Position numbers and translations under genes: made by a program
DNA from: Paenibacillus sp. J2TS4
GTDB lineage: Bacteria > Bacillota > Bacilli > Paenibacillales > NBRC-103111
NCBI RefSeq assembly: GCF_018403245.1
Contig: NZ_BOSH01000002.1
Location: forward strand, 248,001-312,000
Length of the DNA stretch: 64,000 bases
Direction: 5' to 3'
Shown: positions 32,348 to 40,647 of the stretch, piece by piece
Layout: each line of letters starts with the position of its first letter
How positions within the stretch are numbered: the stretch's first letter is position 1
The notes under the pieces: model-generated
What the model saw: only the letters and a program-made list of their open reading frames with translations
The model's database searches: none
Told to the model about the DNA's origin: nothing

Positions 32348-33649
32348 ATGGCTAGTATCCATACGTTAAGTACAGCCCAATTGAAAGAACGCCGGCAGAA
32401 ATTACAGGAACAATATAATCGCTTTAAAAGCCAGAAGCTGAGACTGGACATGTCCAGAGGGAAGCCTTGTCCGGAGCAGCTGGATCTTGCCAACGGCATG
32501 CTGGAGCTGATTCGGCCCGAGGACGGCTTTCAGGCGAAGAACGGGATGGATACCCGCAATTATGGCGGTCTGGACGGAATTCCCGAAGCCAAGGAATTGT
32601 TCGCTCCAATGCTTGAAGTCAGCACACGAGAATTGATCATAGGCGGAAATTCCAGTCTCAGCATGATGCATGATACGATAGCGAGAGCTATGTTTCACGG
32701 TGTTTACGGCAGCCTTATCCCATGGGGAAAGCTTCCAGTTGTTAAATTTATAGCTCCAACCCCGGGGTATGATCGGCATTTTGCCATTTGTGAGCTTTTC
32801 CATATCGAGATGATAACTGTCGATATGTTGGATGATGGGCCGGATATGGAAATTGTGGAAAAGCTGGTCCGCGAAGACGAAGCCATTAAAGGGATTTGGT
32901 GCGTTCCCAAGTACAGCAATCCGCAGGGAATCACTTATTCGGATGAAGTGGTGGATCGACTGGCCTCCATGCCAACGAAAGCAGAAGATTTTAGAATTTT
33001 TTGGGATGACGCTTATGCCGTCCATCATTTAACAGAAGAGCCTGATTCGCTGAAAAATATTTTAGCAGCCTGCAAAGAGGCGGGGAATCCGAACCGTGTG
33101 TTTCAGTTCAGCTCGACATCGAAGATTAGTTTCTCTGGAGCGGGCGTAGCTATGATGGCAGCGAGTGAATCCAATGTCGACTTTATCCTCAAACAGCTTT
33201 CCGTGCAAACAATCGGCCCGGATAAGATTAACCAGCTGCGGCATGTTCGTTTTTTCAAAAGCATGGATGGGATTCAGGAGCATATGAGAAAGCATGCCGC
33301 CATTATCCGTCCTAAATTTGAACGCGTATTGAGCATACTCGAGGCCGAATTAGGAGATCGGCAGATGGCCTCCTGGAGCCAACCGAACGGAGGGTATTTT
33401 ATTAGCTTGAACACGATGGACGGCTGTGCCAAAGCAGTGGTCGAGATGGCGGCAGAAGCAGGGGTCGTGTTGACTAAGGCGGGAGCCACGTATCCATACG
33501 GCATCGACCCGCGGGACCGAAATATTCGTCTCGCTCCTACATACCCGTCATTGGAAGAGCTTACGACCGCCATTGAAGTGCTTTGCCTGTGCGTCCAGAT
33601 AGTGGGCATTAACAAGCTTTTGTCGGATAAGGAAGAGTATAGTGCATGA
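32348..33649 (+). CDS. class I aminotransferase, type Ic aspartate aminotransferase-like
   Basis: A 433-residue PLP enzyme. The family signature is seen in the N-terminal LRLDMSRGKPCPEQLDLANG and RNYGGLDGIPEAKELF, then VPKYSNPQG (Asn191), FWDDAYAVHHL (Asp221, Tyr223), the Schiff-base Lys259 in SSTSKISFSGAG, and the C-terminal Arg region RDRNIRLAPTYPS. These match the Ic subgroup of aspartate aminotransferases described from actinobacteria. Likely converts aspartate and 2-oxoglutarate. It overlaps the next small gene by ATGA. Confidence 0.88.
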   Translation: MASIHTLSTAQLKERRQKLQEQYNRFKSQKLRLDMSRGKPCPEQLDLANGMLELIRPEDGFQAKNGMDTRNYGGLDGIPEAKELFAPMLEVSTRELIIGGNSSLSMMHDTIARAMFHGVYGSLIPWGKLPVVKFIAPTPGYDRHFAICELFHIEMITVDMLDDGPDMEIVEKLVREDEAIKGIWCVPKYSNPQGITYSDEVVDRLASMPTKAEDFRIFWDDAYAVHHLTEEPDSLKNILAACKEAGNPNRVFQFSSTSKISFSGAGVAMMAASESNVDFILKQLSVQTIGPDKINQLRHVRFFKSMDGIQEHMRKHAAIIRPKFERVLSILEAELGDRQMASWSQPNGGYFISLNTMDGCAKAVVEMAAEAGVVLTKAGATYPYGIDPRDRNIRLAPTYPSLEELTTAIEVLCLCVQIVGINKLLSDKEEYSA

Positions 33650-33945
33650 TGAAAGCTTTAGCGGTTCAAGCCTGTGTAGAGGTCCGGAGGGAAATCCAGG
33701 GCACCGAAGAAATGATTACGGAAATTTATTATGATATGAAGCTTTTTGAGAACGAAATTCAAGTCAGAAATGAGCGAATTCCGTTAAAGTCGGTTTTCGA
33801 CATTTCTTATTTCATCAAAGATCGGGAGAAGGATGTCATCGGTTTTCTTTATTTGCATACAAAGAGCGGAGTCCAAACTTACTATGTTAAAGAAAAGCCA
33901 ATTAAACTAATAGAGATTTACAAAAAACTGATAGCTGACCGCTAG
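33646..33945 (+). CDS. small conserved-looking protein of unknown function
   Basis: A 99-residue soluble protein starting within the stop of the aminotransferase gene, so translationally coupled; a second ATG at 33711 (EEMITEIYYD) is a possible shorter start. Text such as RIPLKSVFDISYFIKD and IGFLYLHTKSGVQTYYVKEK suggests a small beta-rich fold, like PH-type proteins. No family assigned. A strong terminator follows. Confidence 0.7.
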   Translation: MMKALAVQACVEVRREIQGTEEMITEIYYDMKLFENEIQVRNERIPLKSVFDISYFIKDREKDVIGFLYLHTKSGVQTYYVKEKPIKLIEIYKKLIADR

Positions 33946-33948
33946 CAG

Positions 33949-33980
33949 CGCAAAAACACCTGGATGCAGGTGTTTTTGCG
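33949..33980. terminator. terminator after the aminotransferase operon
   Basis: Stem CGCAAAAACACCT / AGGTGTTTTTGCG around GGATGC; T-run inside the 3' arm. Confidence 0.85.
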
Positions 33981-34257
33981 GGCTTATGCAGCAGGAAAAT
34001 TATTGAGGCTTTCGTGGCGAAATAAGTACATTTGTACCCTAATTTTCCTTTTAAGCCATTTATGCGATTAAGGTATAAAAATGAACTCTATTTTTTACAT
34101 TTATTTCTCTGTAGTTTGGAATCCGGCATGGGAAGTGGAATAGGGGCCTCCCAGGCTCAACCATATAACACATCCGACGCAACCTGGCGAGGGTTGCGTT
34201 CTATATTGGATTTCTTAGGGGGAAAATGTTCTTCTGTTAGCGTCCCTATTATTTCCA
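33981..34257 (+). other. intergenic region before the maltodextrin promoter
   Basis: About 280 bases. An open frame from 34032 to 34322 has no ribosome site, no family resemblance and runs through the promoter and operators, so it is not taken as a gene. Nothing else is recognised. Confidence 0.55.
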
Positions 34258-34286
34258 TTGACATCAATTCTAATACAAGTTATGAT
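34258..34286 (+). promoter_or_regulatory. promoter of the maltodextrin operon
   Basis: TTGACA (34258-34263), 17 bases, TATGAT (34281-34286). Start point near 34293, directly before two operators. Confidence 0.75.
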
Positions 34287-34299
34287 AATTGCAAATATT

Positions 34300-34317
34300 C
34301 ACTTAAACGTATAAGTG
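34300..34317 (+). promoter_or_regulatory. LacI-type operator, copy 1
   Basis: CACTTAAACGTATAAGTG is an imperfect palindrome with central ACGT. It occurs just after the start point and resembles the sites at 34316-34333 and 39665-39682. Confidence 0.75.
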
Positions 34318-34333
34318 CTTAAACGATTAAGTG
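34316..34333 (+). promoter_or_regulatory. LacI-type operator, copy 2
   Basis: TGCTTAAACGATTAAGTG, in tandem with copy 1 at a 16-base period. TTAAACG and TAAGTG are shared. It ends 22 bases before the ATG. Confidence 0.72.
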
Positions 34334-34355
34334 AGATTCAAAAGGGGGATTAAGC

Positions 34356-35660
34356 ATGTCTAAACGTCTGTTCATCGGCACCATTCTTTCTATTTTTTGC
34401 ATGGTTTCTGTTTTGAGCGCATGCGGCAAGAACGCCGGCACCGAGACGAGTCCGCCAGCGGCACAAGGTCAGGGTGGTCAACAAGGAGAGGCCGCCAAAC
34501 CAGGAGAGCTGAAGCCGGAAGAAGGCGCACAGCTGCTTGTTTGGGAATCGAAAGGGCAGGATCTGGACTATTTGAAAGCGGTCGCAGAACAGTTCCAGAA
34601 GGAATACGGGGTCCAAGTAAAGGTAGATGCGGTTCCCGCAATCGATTCTGTGAAGAAGCTGACAACGGACGGACCGGCCGGAATCGGCGCCGATGTGTTC
34701 TCCGCTCCACACGATCAGCTGGGCAATGCCATTATGGCAGGGCTCGTACTGGAAAATGATGTGTACGACGAAAAAGTGAAAGACGAATTTATGGCATCGG
34801 CGATCGAAGGGGTCAGCAACCAAGGCACGTTATACGGATTTCCGACGGCAATCGATACGTATGCGTTGTTCTACAACAAAAGCCTCATGCCGGAGGCTCC
34901 GAAAACGTACGAGGACATTGTTAAGTTCGCGGCAACGTACAACGATCCGAAAAACAAGAAGTATGCGTTTATGTGGAACGTCGGCCAATTGTACCAGTCG
35001 TATTCGTTTCTTGCCGGATATGGGGGTTATGTGTTCGGGAACAATGGCAGCGATCCAAGCAACATCGGATTAAACAATGAGCAATCGGTCGAAGGAGCCA
35101 AATATTTGCAATCGCTCAAACAAATACTACCTGTAAACACAAACGACATTAACGACAATATCATTACGGGTTTTTTCCAGGAAGGGAAGACGGCAGCCGT
35201 CATTAACGGACCGTGGCTGCAATCCAGCTTGACCGAAGCAAATTTTGAATACGGCGTTGCGCCACTGCCGCTGCTGCCGTACGGACAGCATCCGGTCAGC
35301 TTCTCAGGCATACGCGGGCTGTACGTAAATTCGTATACAAAATATCCCGCCGCGGCCAAATTGTTTGCGAGCTACGCGACAAACAAGGCTAATTTGCTCA
35401 AACGATTCGAAATGACAAAGCAACTTCCTCCGAGAAATGATTTGATGGACGATCCGGTCATCACGAAGGACGTCAACGCTGCCGCGTTCCTGGAGCAAGC
35501 GAAGCACTCCACCCCGATGCCGTCCATTCCGGAAATGGGCAATGTGTGGGTGCCGGCAGGCACTGCGCTCGCCAGCTTATGGAATGACAATCAAGATCCG
35601 GCCGCTGTTTTGAACAGCGCGGTCGATCAAATTAAAACAGCAATCAAGACGACGAAATAA
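34356..35660 (+). CDS. mdxE: maltodextrin-binding lipoprotein
   Basis: A 434-residue solute-binding protein with lipobox LSAC (Cys23), a Gly/Gln-rich linker (about 28-55) and the maltose-binding fold: AQLLVWESKGQDLDYLKAVA, GADVFSAPHDQLGNAIMAGL, YGFPTAIDTYALFYNKSL, AAVINGPWLQSS and YGVAPLPLLPYGQHPVSF are clear matches to MalE/MdxE. AAAAGGGGG precedes the ATG. First gene of the maltodextrin operon, followed by MalF and MalG homologues. Repressed presumably by the LacI-type protein at 39699 through the two operators upstream. Confidence 0.92.
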   Translation: MSKRLFIGTILSIFCMVSVLSACGKNAGTETSPPAAQGQGGQQGEAAKPGELKPEEGAQLLVWESKGQDLDYLKAVAEQFQKEYGVQVKVDAVPAIDSVKKLTTDGPAGIGADVFSAPHDQLGNAIMAGLVLENDVYDEKVKDEFMASAIEGVSNQGTLYGFPTAIDTYALFYNKSLMPEAPKTYEDIVKFAATYNDPKNKKYAFMWNVGQLYQSYSFLAGYGGYVFGNNGSDPSNIGLNNEQSVEGAKYLQSLKQILPVNTNDINDNIITGFFQEGKTAAVINGPWLQSSLTEANFEYGVAPLPLLPYGQHPVSFSGIRGLYVNSYTKYPAAAKLFASYATNKANLLKRFEMTKQLPPRNDLMDDPVITKDVNAAAFLEQAKHSTPMPSIPEMGNVWVPAGTALASLWNDNQDPAAVLNSAVDQIKTAIKTTK

Positions 35661-35673
35661 GGCGGATTAACGT

Positions 35674-36990
35674 ATGTACTCCAATCAAGGCGCTTTACGA
35701 TACCGCACGAAAGCCGCGATATGCTCCGCGGTCTTCATCGGACTAGGCCAGCTCTATAATAGACAGTACGTCAAAGGGCTCTTGTTCATGATGATGACGC
35801 AGCTGTTTTTCTGGAACTATTATCCGATAGCCAGCAAAGGCATCTTAGGTCTGTTAACACTGGGGGAAACGCCTACCCGAATTATCGGCGGGAAAATCGT
35901 TCAAGGAGATCACTCCATCTTTCTGCTCATCAACGGTCTCATTACGCTGGTTATTGTCCTGCTCTTCCTGGGCTTCTACGTATTAAATATTGTGGATGCA
36001 CGCAAAAATGGGGAGCTTAGGGACGAAGGGGCCCGCATTCCGGGGATACTCGATTCGTTCAAAAAAGCGAAGTTCCGGCACCTGCCTTATTTGCTGCTGC
36101 TGCCAGCCGCCGGTTTCGCACTGTTCGTTACGGTCATCCCGCTGGTGTTCAACGTGCTCATCGCTTTCACGAATTATTCGGCGCCGGCGCACATTCCGGA
36201 CCGGTCGCTGGTCGACTGGGTCGGCCTCCGGACGTTTGCCGATTTGTTTACCCAAGAGGCATGGCGGTCAACATTTTTCGGCATAACTATCTGGAATATC
36301 GTCTGGGCGGCAGCTTCGACCGGTACGACCTTCTTCGGCGGCCTGCTGCTGGCAATGATGGTTAACCATCCGGGTATCCGCTTCAAGCGGTTCTGGAGAA
36401 CCGTGTTCATCCTGCCGTGGGCGGTACCGCAATTTATTGCGATTCTTACGTTCCGGGTGTTGCTTAACGGATCGTTTGGTCCTATTAATGACATGCTGGC
36501 AAAGCTCGGCATCTCACCCGTACCTTGGCTGTCCGACCCGATGATGGCGAAGCTGTCGATTTTGCTCGTCAACTTATGGTTCTCGACTCCGTTTCTGATG
36601 GCGCTGATGTCGGGTGTATTAACGACGCTGCCTCGCGATTTGTACGAAGCGGCCGAGGTGGACGGAGCCTCCGGGCGGCACAAGTTTTTCGGCATTACGC
36701 TGCCGCTTGTACTGACAGCTACGGCGCCGATTCTCATTATGCAGTTTGCTTTTAACTTCAATAACTTCAACCTGATTTATTTACTGACGGACGGGCAGCC
36801 GAACAATCCTGATTATTATTATGCGGGGAGCACCGATATTTTGATTTCGTGGATCTTTAAGATGACGTTAAATCAGAGTCAGTTCAACATGGCTTCGGCG
36901 GTATCCATCCTGATGTTTTTGTTCATCGCAGCCTTTTCCATCTGGAATTACAGGCGAATGAAGTCAATACGAGAAGAGGATTTGGTCTGA
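35674..36990 (+). CDS. mdxF: maltodextrin importer permease, MalF-like
   Basis: A 438-residue permease. The first 140 residues (two to three helices, FIGLGQLYNRQYVKGLLFMM) are the N-extension typical of MdxF/MalF; then the transport domain with EAA loop YEAAEVDGASGRHKFFGITL. NFNNFNLIYLLTDGQPNN near residue 365 is a MalF hallmark. The stop TGA shares a base with the next ATG. Confidence 0.93.
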   Translation: MYSNQGALRYRTKAAICSAVFIGLGQLYNRQYVKGLLFMMMTQLFFWNYYPIASKGILGLLTLGETPTRIIGGKIVQGDHSIFLLINGLITLVIVLLFLGFYVLNIVDARKNGELRDEGARIPGILDSFKKAKFRHLPYLLLLPAAGFALFVTVIPLVFNVLIAFTNYSAPAHIPDRSLVDWVGLRTFADLFTQEAWRSTFFGITIWNIVWAAASTGTTFFGGLLLAMMVNHPGIRFKRFWRTVFILPWAVPQFIAILTFRVLLNGSFGPINDMLAKLGISPVPWLSDPMMAKLSILLVNLWFSTPFLMALMSGVLTTLPRDLYEAAEVDGASGRHKFFGITLPLVLTATAPILIMQFAFNFNNFNLIYLLTDGQPNNPDYYYAGSTDILISWIFKMTLNQSQFNMASAVSILMFLFIAAFSIWNYRRMKSIREEDLV

Positions 36991-37823
36991 TGTCCATGCT
37001 GAAAAATAAACTGGTCGTTGCCGGTATTTATGCGGTTTTTGCCATTCTGCTAGCCGCAATCTTTTATCCGATGCTTTGGGTTGTCGGAACGTCGCTGAAT
37101 CCGGGGACGACGCTGCTGGTCAGCAACATGTTTCCCTCCGATCCAACGATCGGCCATTACACCGAATTGATCCGCAATACCGATTTTATGCTATGGTACG
37201 GCAACACGATCAAGATCGCAGCCGTAAGCGCGGTTGTATCGACAGCTTTGGTATCGTTGACGGCATATGTTTTCTCCCGGTTCCGGTTCGCCGGCAGGAA
37301 ACTAGGCTTGATTGTGCTGCTAATTTTGCAGATGTTCCCGGGCTTCCTGTCCATTATGGCGATTTTTGTTCTGCTGTTACAGTTAAAAATGCTCGACACT
37401 CATCTTGGCATCATTGTTGTGTATGCCGGCGGAGCGGTTTCGATGGGAACATGGGTCATGAAAGGCCACTTTGATACCATCCCCCGCAGTCTGGAGGAAG
37501 CGGCCTTTCTAGATGGAGCAACCCATAAGGACATTTTTTTCAAAATCATTTTGCCGTTGTCGCTGCCGGCCGTAACTTTTGTGGCGCTGAACAGTTTTAT
37601 TACGCCGTTCATGGATTTTATTTTGCCGCAAATTATATTAAGATCGTACGACAAAATGACGCTGGCTCAAGGACTGTACAATATGGTTGCCAACGAAACG
37701 AATTCCAGCTTTACCTTATTCGCCGCCGGGGCCGTGCTCGTAGCGCTGCCTATTACGATTCTTTATATGTATTTCCAAAAATATTTGGTTGGCGGGCTTG
37801 CATCGGGTGCAGATAAAGGCTGA
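36990..37823 (+). CDS. mdxG: maltodextrin importer permease, MalG-like
   Basis: A 277-residue permease, six helices. EAA loop LEEAAFLDGATHKDIFFKII; QKYLVGGLASGADKG at the C-terminus is the classic MalG/MdxG ending. It overlaps mdxF by one base. The ATPase is not encoded nearby and would be MsmX. Confidence 0.93.
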   Translation: MSMLKNKLVVAGIYAVFAILLAAIFYPMLWVVGTSLNPGTTLLVSNMFPSDPTIGHYTELIRNTDFMLWYGNTIKIAAVSAVVSTALVSLTAYVFSRFRFAGRKLGLIVLLILQMFPGFLSIMAIFVLLLQLKMLDTHLGIIVVYAGGAVSMGTWVMKGHFDTIPRSLEEAAFLDGATHKDIFFKIILPLSLPAVTFVALNSFITPFMDFILPQIILRSYDKMTLAQGLYNMVANETNSSFTLFAAGAVLVALPITILYMYFQKYLVGGLASGADKG

Positions 37824-37889
37824 TGGGAGAAATGACGGGGCAGAAAAGAGGCAGCACAACAATTAGAGAATGGATGGAGGGGAGAGATC

Positions 37890-39638
37890 ATGCTCGTTGA
37901 AGCGATTTATCACCGCTCTGCGGACAGCTACTGCTACGCTTACGACGACCGTACCGTTCATATTCGGCTGCGCGCCCGGAAAGGCGATCTTCAAACCGTA
38001 AAAGCTTTACACGGGGACAAGTACGATTGGAACAACACGGTCACGGAAAAGAATATGCGTATTATGGCGTCCGACGAGCTGTTCGATTATTGGCAGGCGG
38101 AGCTGACGCCGCCGCACTTCAGGCTCCGGTATGCATTCGAGCTTATTTCCGGGGGACGGAAGCTGTGGTATACGGAGCAAGGCTTTACAGAGCGCAAGCC
38201 GCAAGATCCGTTGACCTTTTTCGACTACCCGTTTATATGGCCGGACGAAGTATTGAAGCCGCCGGCTTGGGTTAAAGAAGCGATTTTTTATCAAATATTT
38301 ACCGAACGGTTTGCTAACGGCGACTTGTCAAACGATCCCGTCGGAGTTCGCTCCTGGGAGGAGGACAATCCGGGACCGCACGATTATTACGGCGGAGATT
38401 TGCAAGGGGTGCTGGACCGGATCGAGTATATTCAGTCGCTTGGCGTCAATGCCGTTTACTTTACGCCTCTATTCGAAGCCAACACCAATCATAAATACGA
38501 TACGACCGATTATTACCGGATCGATCCGCATTTTGGCGATGTCAGCTTGATGAAAAAGCTTGTTAAAGCCTTTCATGAGCGGGGGATACGTGTTGTGCTC
38601 GACGCCGTGTTCAATCATAGCGGCTCCGGGTTCGCTCCTTTCCGCGATGTGCTTGAGAAGGGGCGGGCATCGGCTTATTGGGACTGGTTTCTGATGAAGG
38701 ACGAACAGCTTGAAGATACAGACAGGCCGCTTTATCATTGCTTTGCGTTCGAAGCGCATATGCCCAAGCTGAATACGGCTAACCCGGAAGTGCGAGATTA
38801 TTTGCTCGGGGTAGCTCAATTTTGGGTCAAGGAATGTGATATCGACGGCTGGAGACTGGATGTGGCCAACGAGGTCGATCACAATTTCTGGCGCGAGTTC
38901 CGCAAATCATTAAAAGCGCTTAAGCCCGACTTTTATATATTGGGCGAAACTTGGCATGATGCGATGCCGTGGCTGCGCGGAGACCAGTTCGATGCTGTGA
39001 TGAACTATCCTGCAACCGAGGCAGTCCTTCAGTTTTGCGCACAAGACACCATTGATGCTCAAATGTTAGCTTCCCGAATCAGCCGGCTTCTGGCAAGCTA
39101 CCCGCAGCAAGTAAATGAAGCGGCGTTTAATATTATCGGGAGCCACGATACGCCAAGGGTGCTCACTGTCGCGGGAGATGTACGCAAGGTCATGCAAGCC
39201 GCATTGCTGCAATTTATATTGCCGGGGGCGCCATGCATTTACTACGGAGATGAAATCGGAATGACTGGCGGTGCCGACCCCGATTGCCGGAAACCGATGG
39301 TTTGGGACGAGGCGCGCCAAGATGCAGTGCTGCTCGGCTTTTACCGCCGGCTTATTGAATTGCGCAAGAAACATCCCGCACTGCAGAAAGGTTCTTTCGA
39401 ATTTGTTTATGCACATAGCCGCCAGCTAGTCGTGCGCAGAACGCATGCCGGCGAACAGATGTATATTTGTTTTAATCACGAGGAAGCCGGAAAAACGATT
39501 ACGTTCAATGCGGAACCGGCGGAATCGTTCGTTATGGCAGGCGGCAACGGGACATTTCGGATGGCTGATGGAGCAATAACCGTTACCTTGCCCGGGTTCG
39601 GATGGCTTGTATTGGCCGGGGTATCCTTGAGCGCTTGA
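37890..39638 (+). CDS. GH13 cyclomaltodextrinase / neopullulanase-type alpha-glycosidase
   Basis: A 582-residue cytoplasmic GH13 subfamily 20 enzyme that cuts imported maltodextrins, cyclodextrins or pullulan fragments. Domains: N-terminal CBM34-like domain (1-120), catalytic barrel (about 125-500), C-terminal beta-domain. Conserved regions: DAVFNHSG (238-245), GWRLDVANEVD with nucleophile Asp324, GETWHD with acid Glu353, and IGSHDTPR with Asp420. No signal peptide. GGAGGGGAGAG precedes the ATG. The intergenic spacing to mdxG is 66 bases. Confidence 0.92.
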   Translation: MLVEAIYHRSADSYCYAYDDRTVHIRLRARKGDLQTVKALHGDKYDWNNTVTEKNMRIMASDELFDYWQAELTPPHFRLRYAFELISGGRKLWYTEQGFTERKPQDPLTFFDYPFIWPDEVLKPPAWVKEAIFYQIFTERFANGDLSNDPVGVRSWEEDNPGPHDYYGGDLQGVLDRIEYIQSLGVNAVYFTPLFEANTNHKYDTTDYYRIDPHFGDVSLMKKLVKAFHERGIRVVLDAVFNHSGSGFAPFRDVLEKGRASAYWDWFLMKDEQLEDTDRPLYHCFAFEAHMPKLNTANPEVRDYLLGVAQFWVKECDIDGWRLDVANEVDHNFWREFRKSLKALKPDFYILGETWHDAMPWLRGDQFDAVMNYPATEAVLQFCAQDTIDAQMLASRISRLLASYPQQVNEAAFNIIGSHDTPRVLTVAGDVRKVMQAALLQFILPGAPCIYYGDEIGMTGGADPDCRKPMVWDEARQDAVLLGFYRRLIELRKKHPALQKGSFEFVYAHSRQLVVRRTHAGEQMYICFNHEEAGKTITFNAEPAESFVMAGGNGTFRMADGAITVTLPGFGWLVLAGVSLSA

Positions 39639-39663
39639 CAAATCAAATAGCGTATGGTTAAAT
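39635..39663 (+). promoter_or_regulatory. promoter of the maltodextrin regulator gene
   Basis: TTGACA (39635-39640) overlaps the stop of the GH13 gene; 17 bases later TTAAAT (39658-39663). Start point near 39670, inside the operator. Confidence 0.6.
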
Positions 39664-39664
39664 C

Positions 39665-39682
39665 GACCGAAACGTTTAAGTG
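39665..39682 (+). promoter_or_regulatory. LacI-type operator, autoregulatory
   Basis: GACCGAAACGTTTAAGTG matches the two sites in front of mdxE (shared AAACG and TAAGTG), overlapping the predicted start point of the regulator gene. Confidence 0.68.
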
Positions 39683-39698
39683 AGGGCGGATGATAACG

Positions 39699-40622
39699 AT
39701 GAAAAAAGCGACAATCAAAGATATCGCGAAGGCAGCGGGCGTATCGATCGCAACCGTTTCATATATTTTGAACGACGTGAAGACGCAGTCGATTTCCGAC
39801 GAGACACGCATGAAGGTATTGAAAATCGCGCAGCAGCTTCACTATGTCACGAACCGCAGTGCCCGTTCCTTAAAGCTTCAGAAAACCGGTCTGATCGGCA
39901 TCTTATTGTTTCGGGATTTGGTGTCTCAGCCGTGGTCGGATTTAAAATACGTCAAAACGCTGTATACGCTCGAACGTTTGTGCGGCGAGCTTGGATATCA
40001 CGTTATTTTTATGCAGGTTGACGGTGACGCCCCGTCGTATGACATGATCCGGGAGCGAAATCTGGACGGCGTCTTTCTGATTAATGTAGATCAGGAGCGA
40101 TTTTCGACGGTTTCCCGTTTTTTCGGTTTCGGGATTCCTGTCTTTGTCATTGACAGCTGGATCGAAGATACGTTGTTTCATAAAGTTTTGCCCGATTTTG
40201 AAAGCAGCTTCCGGATCGCAGGTACGCTGCTCGGCAGTGCTCCGGATTTCCTTGTGATGGACGCGTACAATAATGCGGAGTTTGTCGATACCATCAAACA
40301 ACTGTCCGGATTGGACGAAGAACGGATTCATAGATATGAGAGTAAAGAGGGATTGGACGATTTTTTAAACAAGTTCACGGATCGCAAGGGACTTGTCATC
40401 AATGAGTTTCTCGCTAATGAAATTGTGCGGACCCGTGGAACTCAGGACCGGATTGCGGTTCTTTGTACAAGCCATTGTCCGGATATTTTGCCGGCTCATG
40501 TTGTGAATCTGTCATATGAATTAAACGATTATAAGCCGGTTGTGGGCATGATGAACGGCAATATCCAAGATGCAGATTACAGCAATCATAACAAATTCAT
40601 TTATTTGTCCGTTACATCGTGA
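39699..40622 (+). CDS. LacI-family repressor of the maltodextrin regulon
   Basis: A 307-residue LacI/GalR protein. HTH ATIKDIAKAAGVSIATVSYI at residues 4-23, hinge YVTNRSARSLK. The effector domain is shorter than usual (family about 335 residues), which fits a divergent subgroup. ATG 39699 gives the standard LacI start (MKKATIKDIA); ATG 39690 is in frame and possible. It is preceded by its own promoter and operator, and its operator recurs twice at the mdxE promoter, so it very likely represses the whole region in the absence of maltodextrin. Confidence 0.88.
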   Translation: MKKATIKDIAKAAGVSIATVSYILNDVKTQSISDETRMKVLKIAQQLHYVTNRSARSLKLQKTGLIGILLFRDLVSQPWSDLKYVKTLYTLERLCGELGYHVIFMQVDGDAPSYDMIRERNLDGVFLINVDQERFSTVSRFFGFGIPVFVIDSWIEDTLFHKVLPDFESSFRIAGTLLGSAPDFLVMDAYNNAEFVDTIKQLSGLDEERIHRYESKEGLDDFLNKFTDRKGLVINEFLANEIVRTRGTQDRIAVLCTSHCPDILPAHVVNLSYELNDYKPVVGMMNGNIQDADYSNHNKFIYLSVTS

Positions 40623-40647
40623 CCCCCGGGTATGAGGAGAATGCCAG

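Noticed and set aside
34032..34322. 96-codon frame upstream of mdxE
   Set aside because: Runs through the promoter and both operators; no start signal or recognised family.
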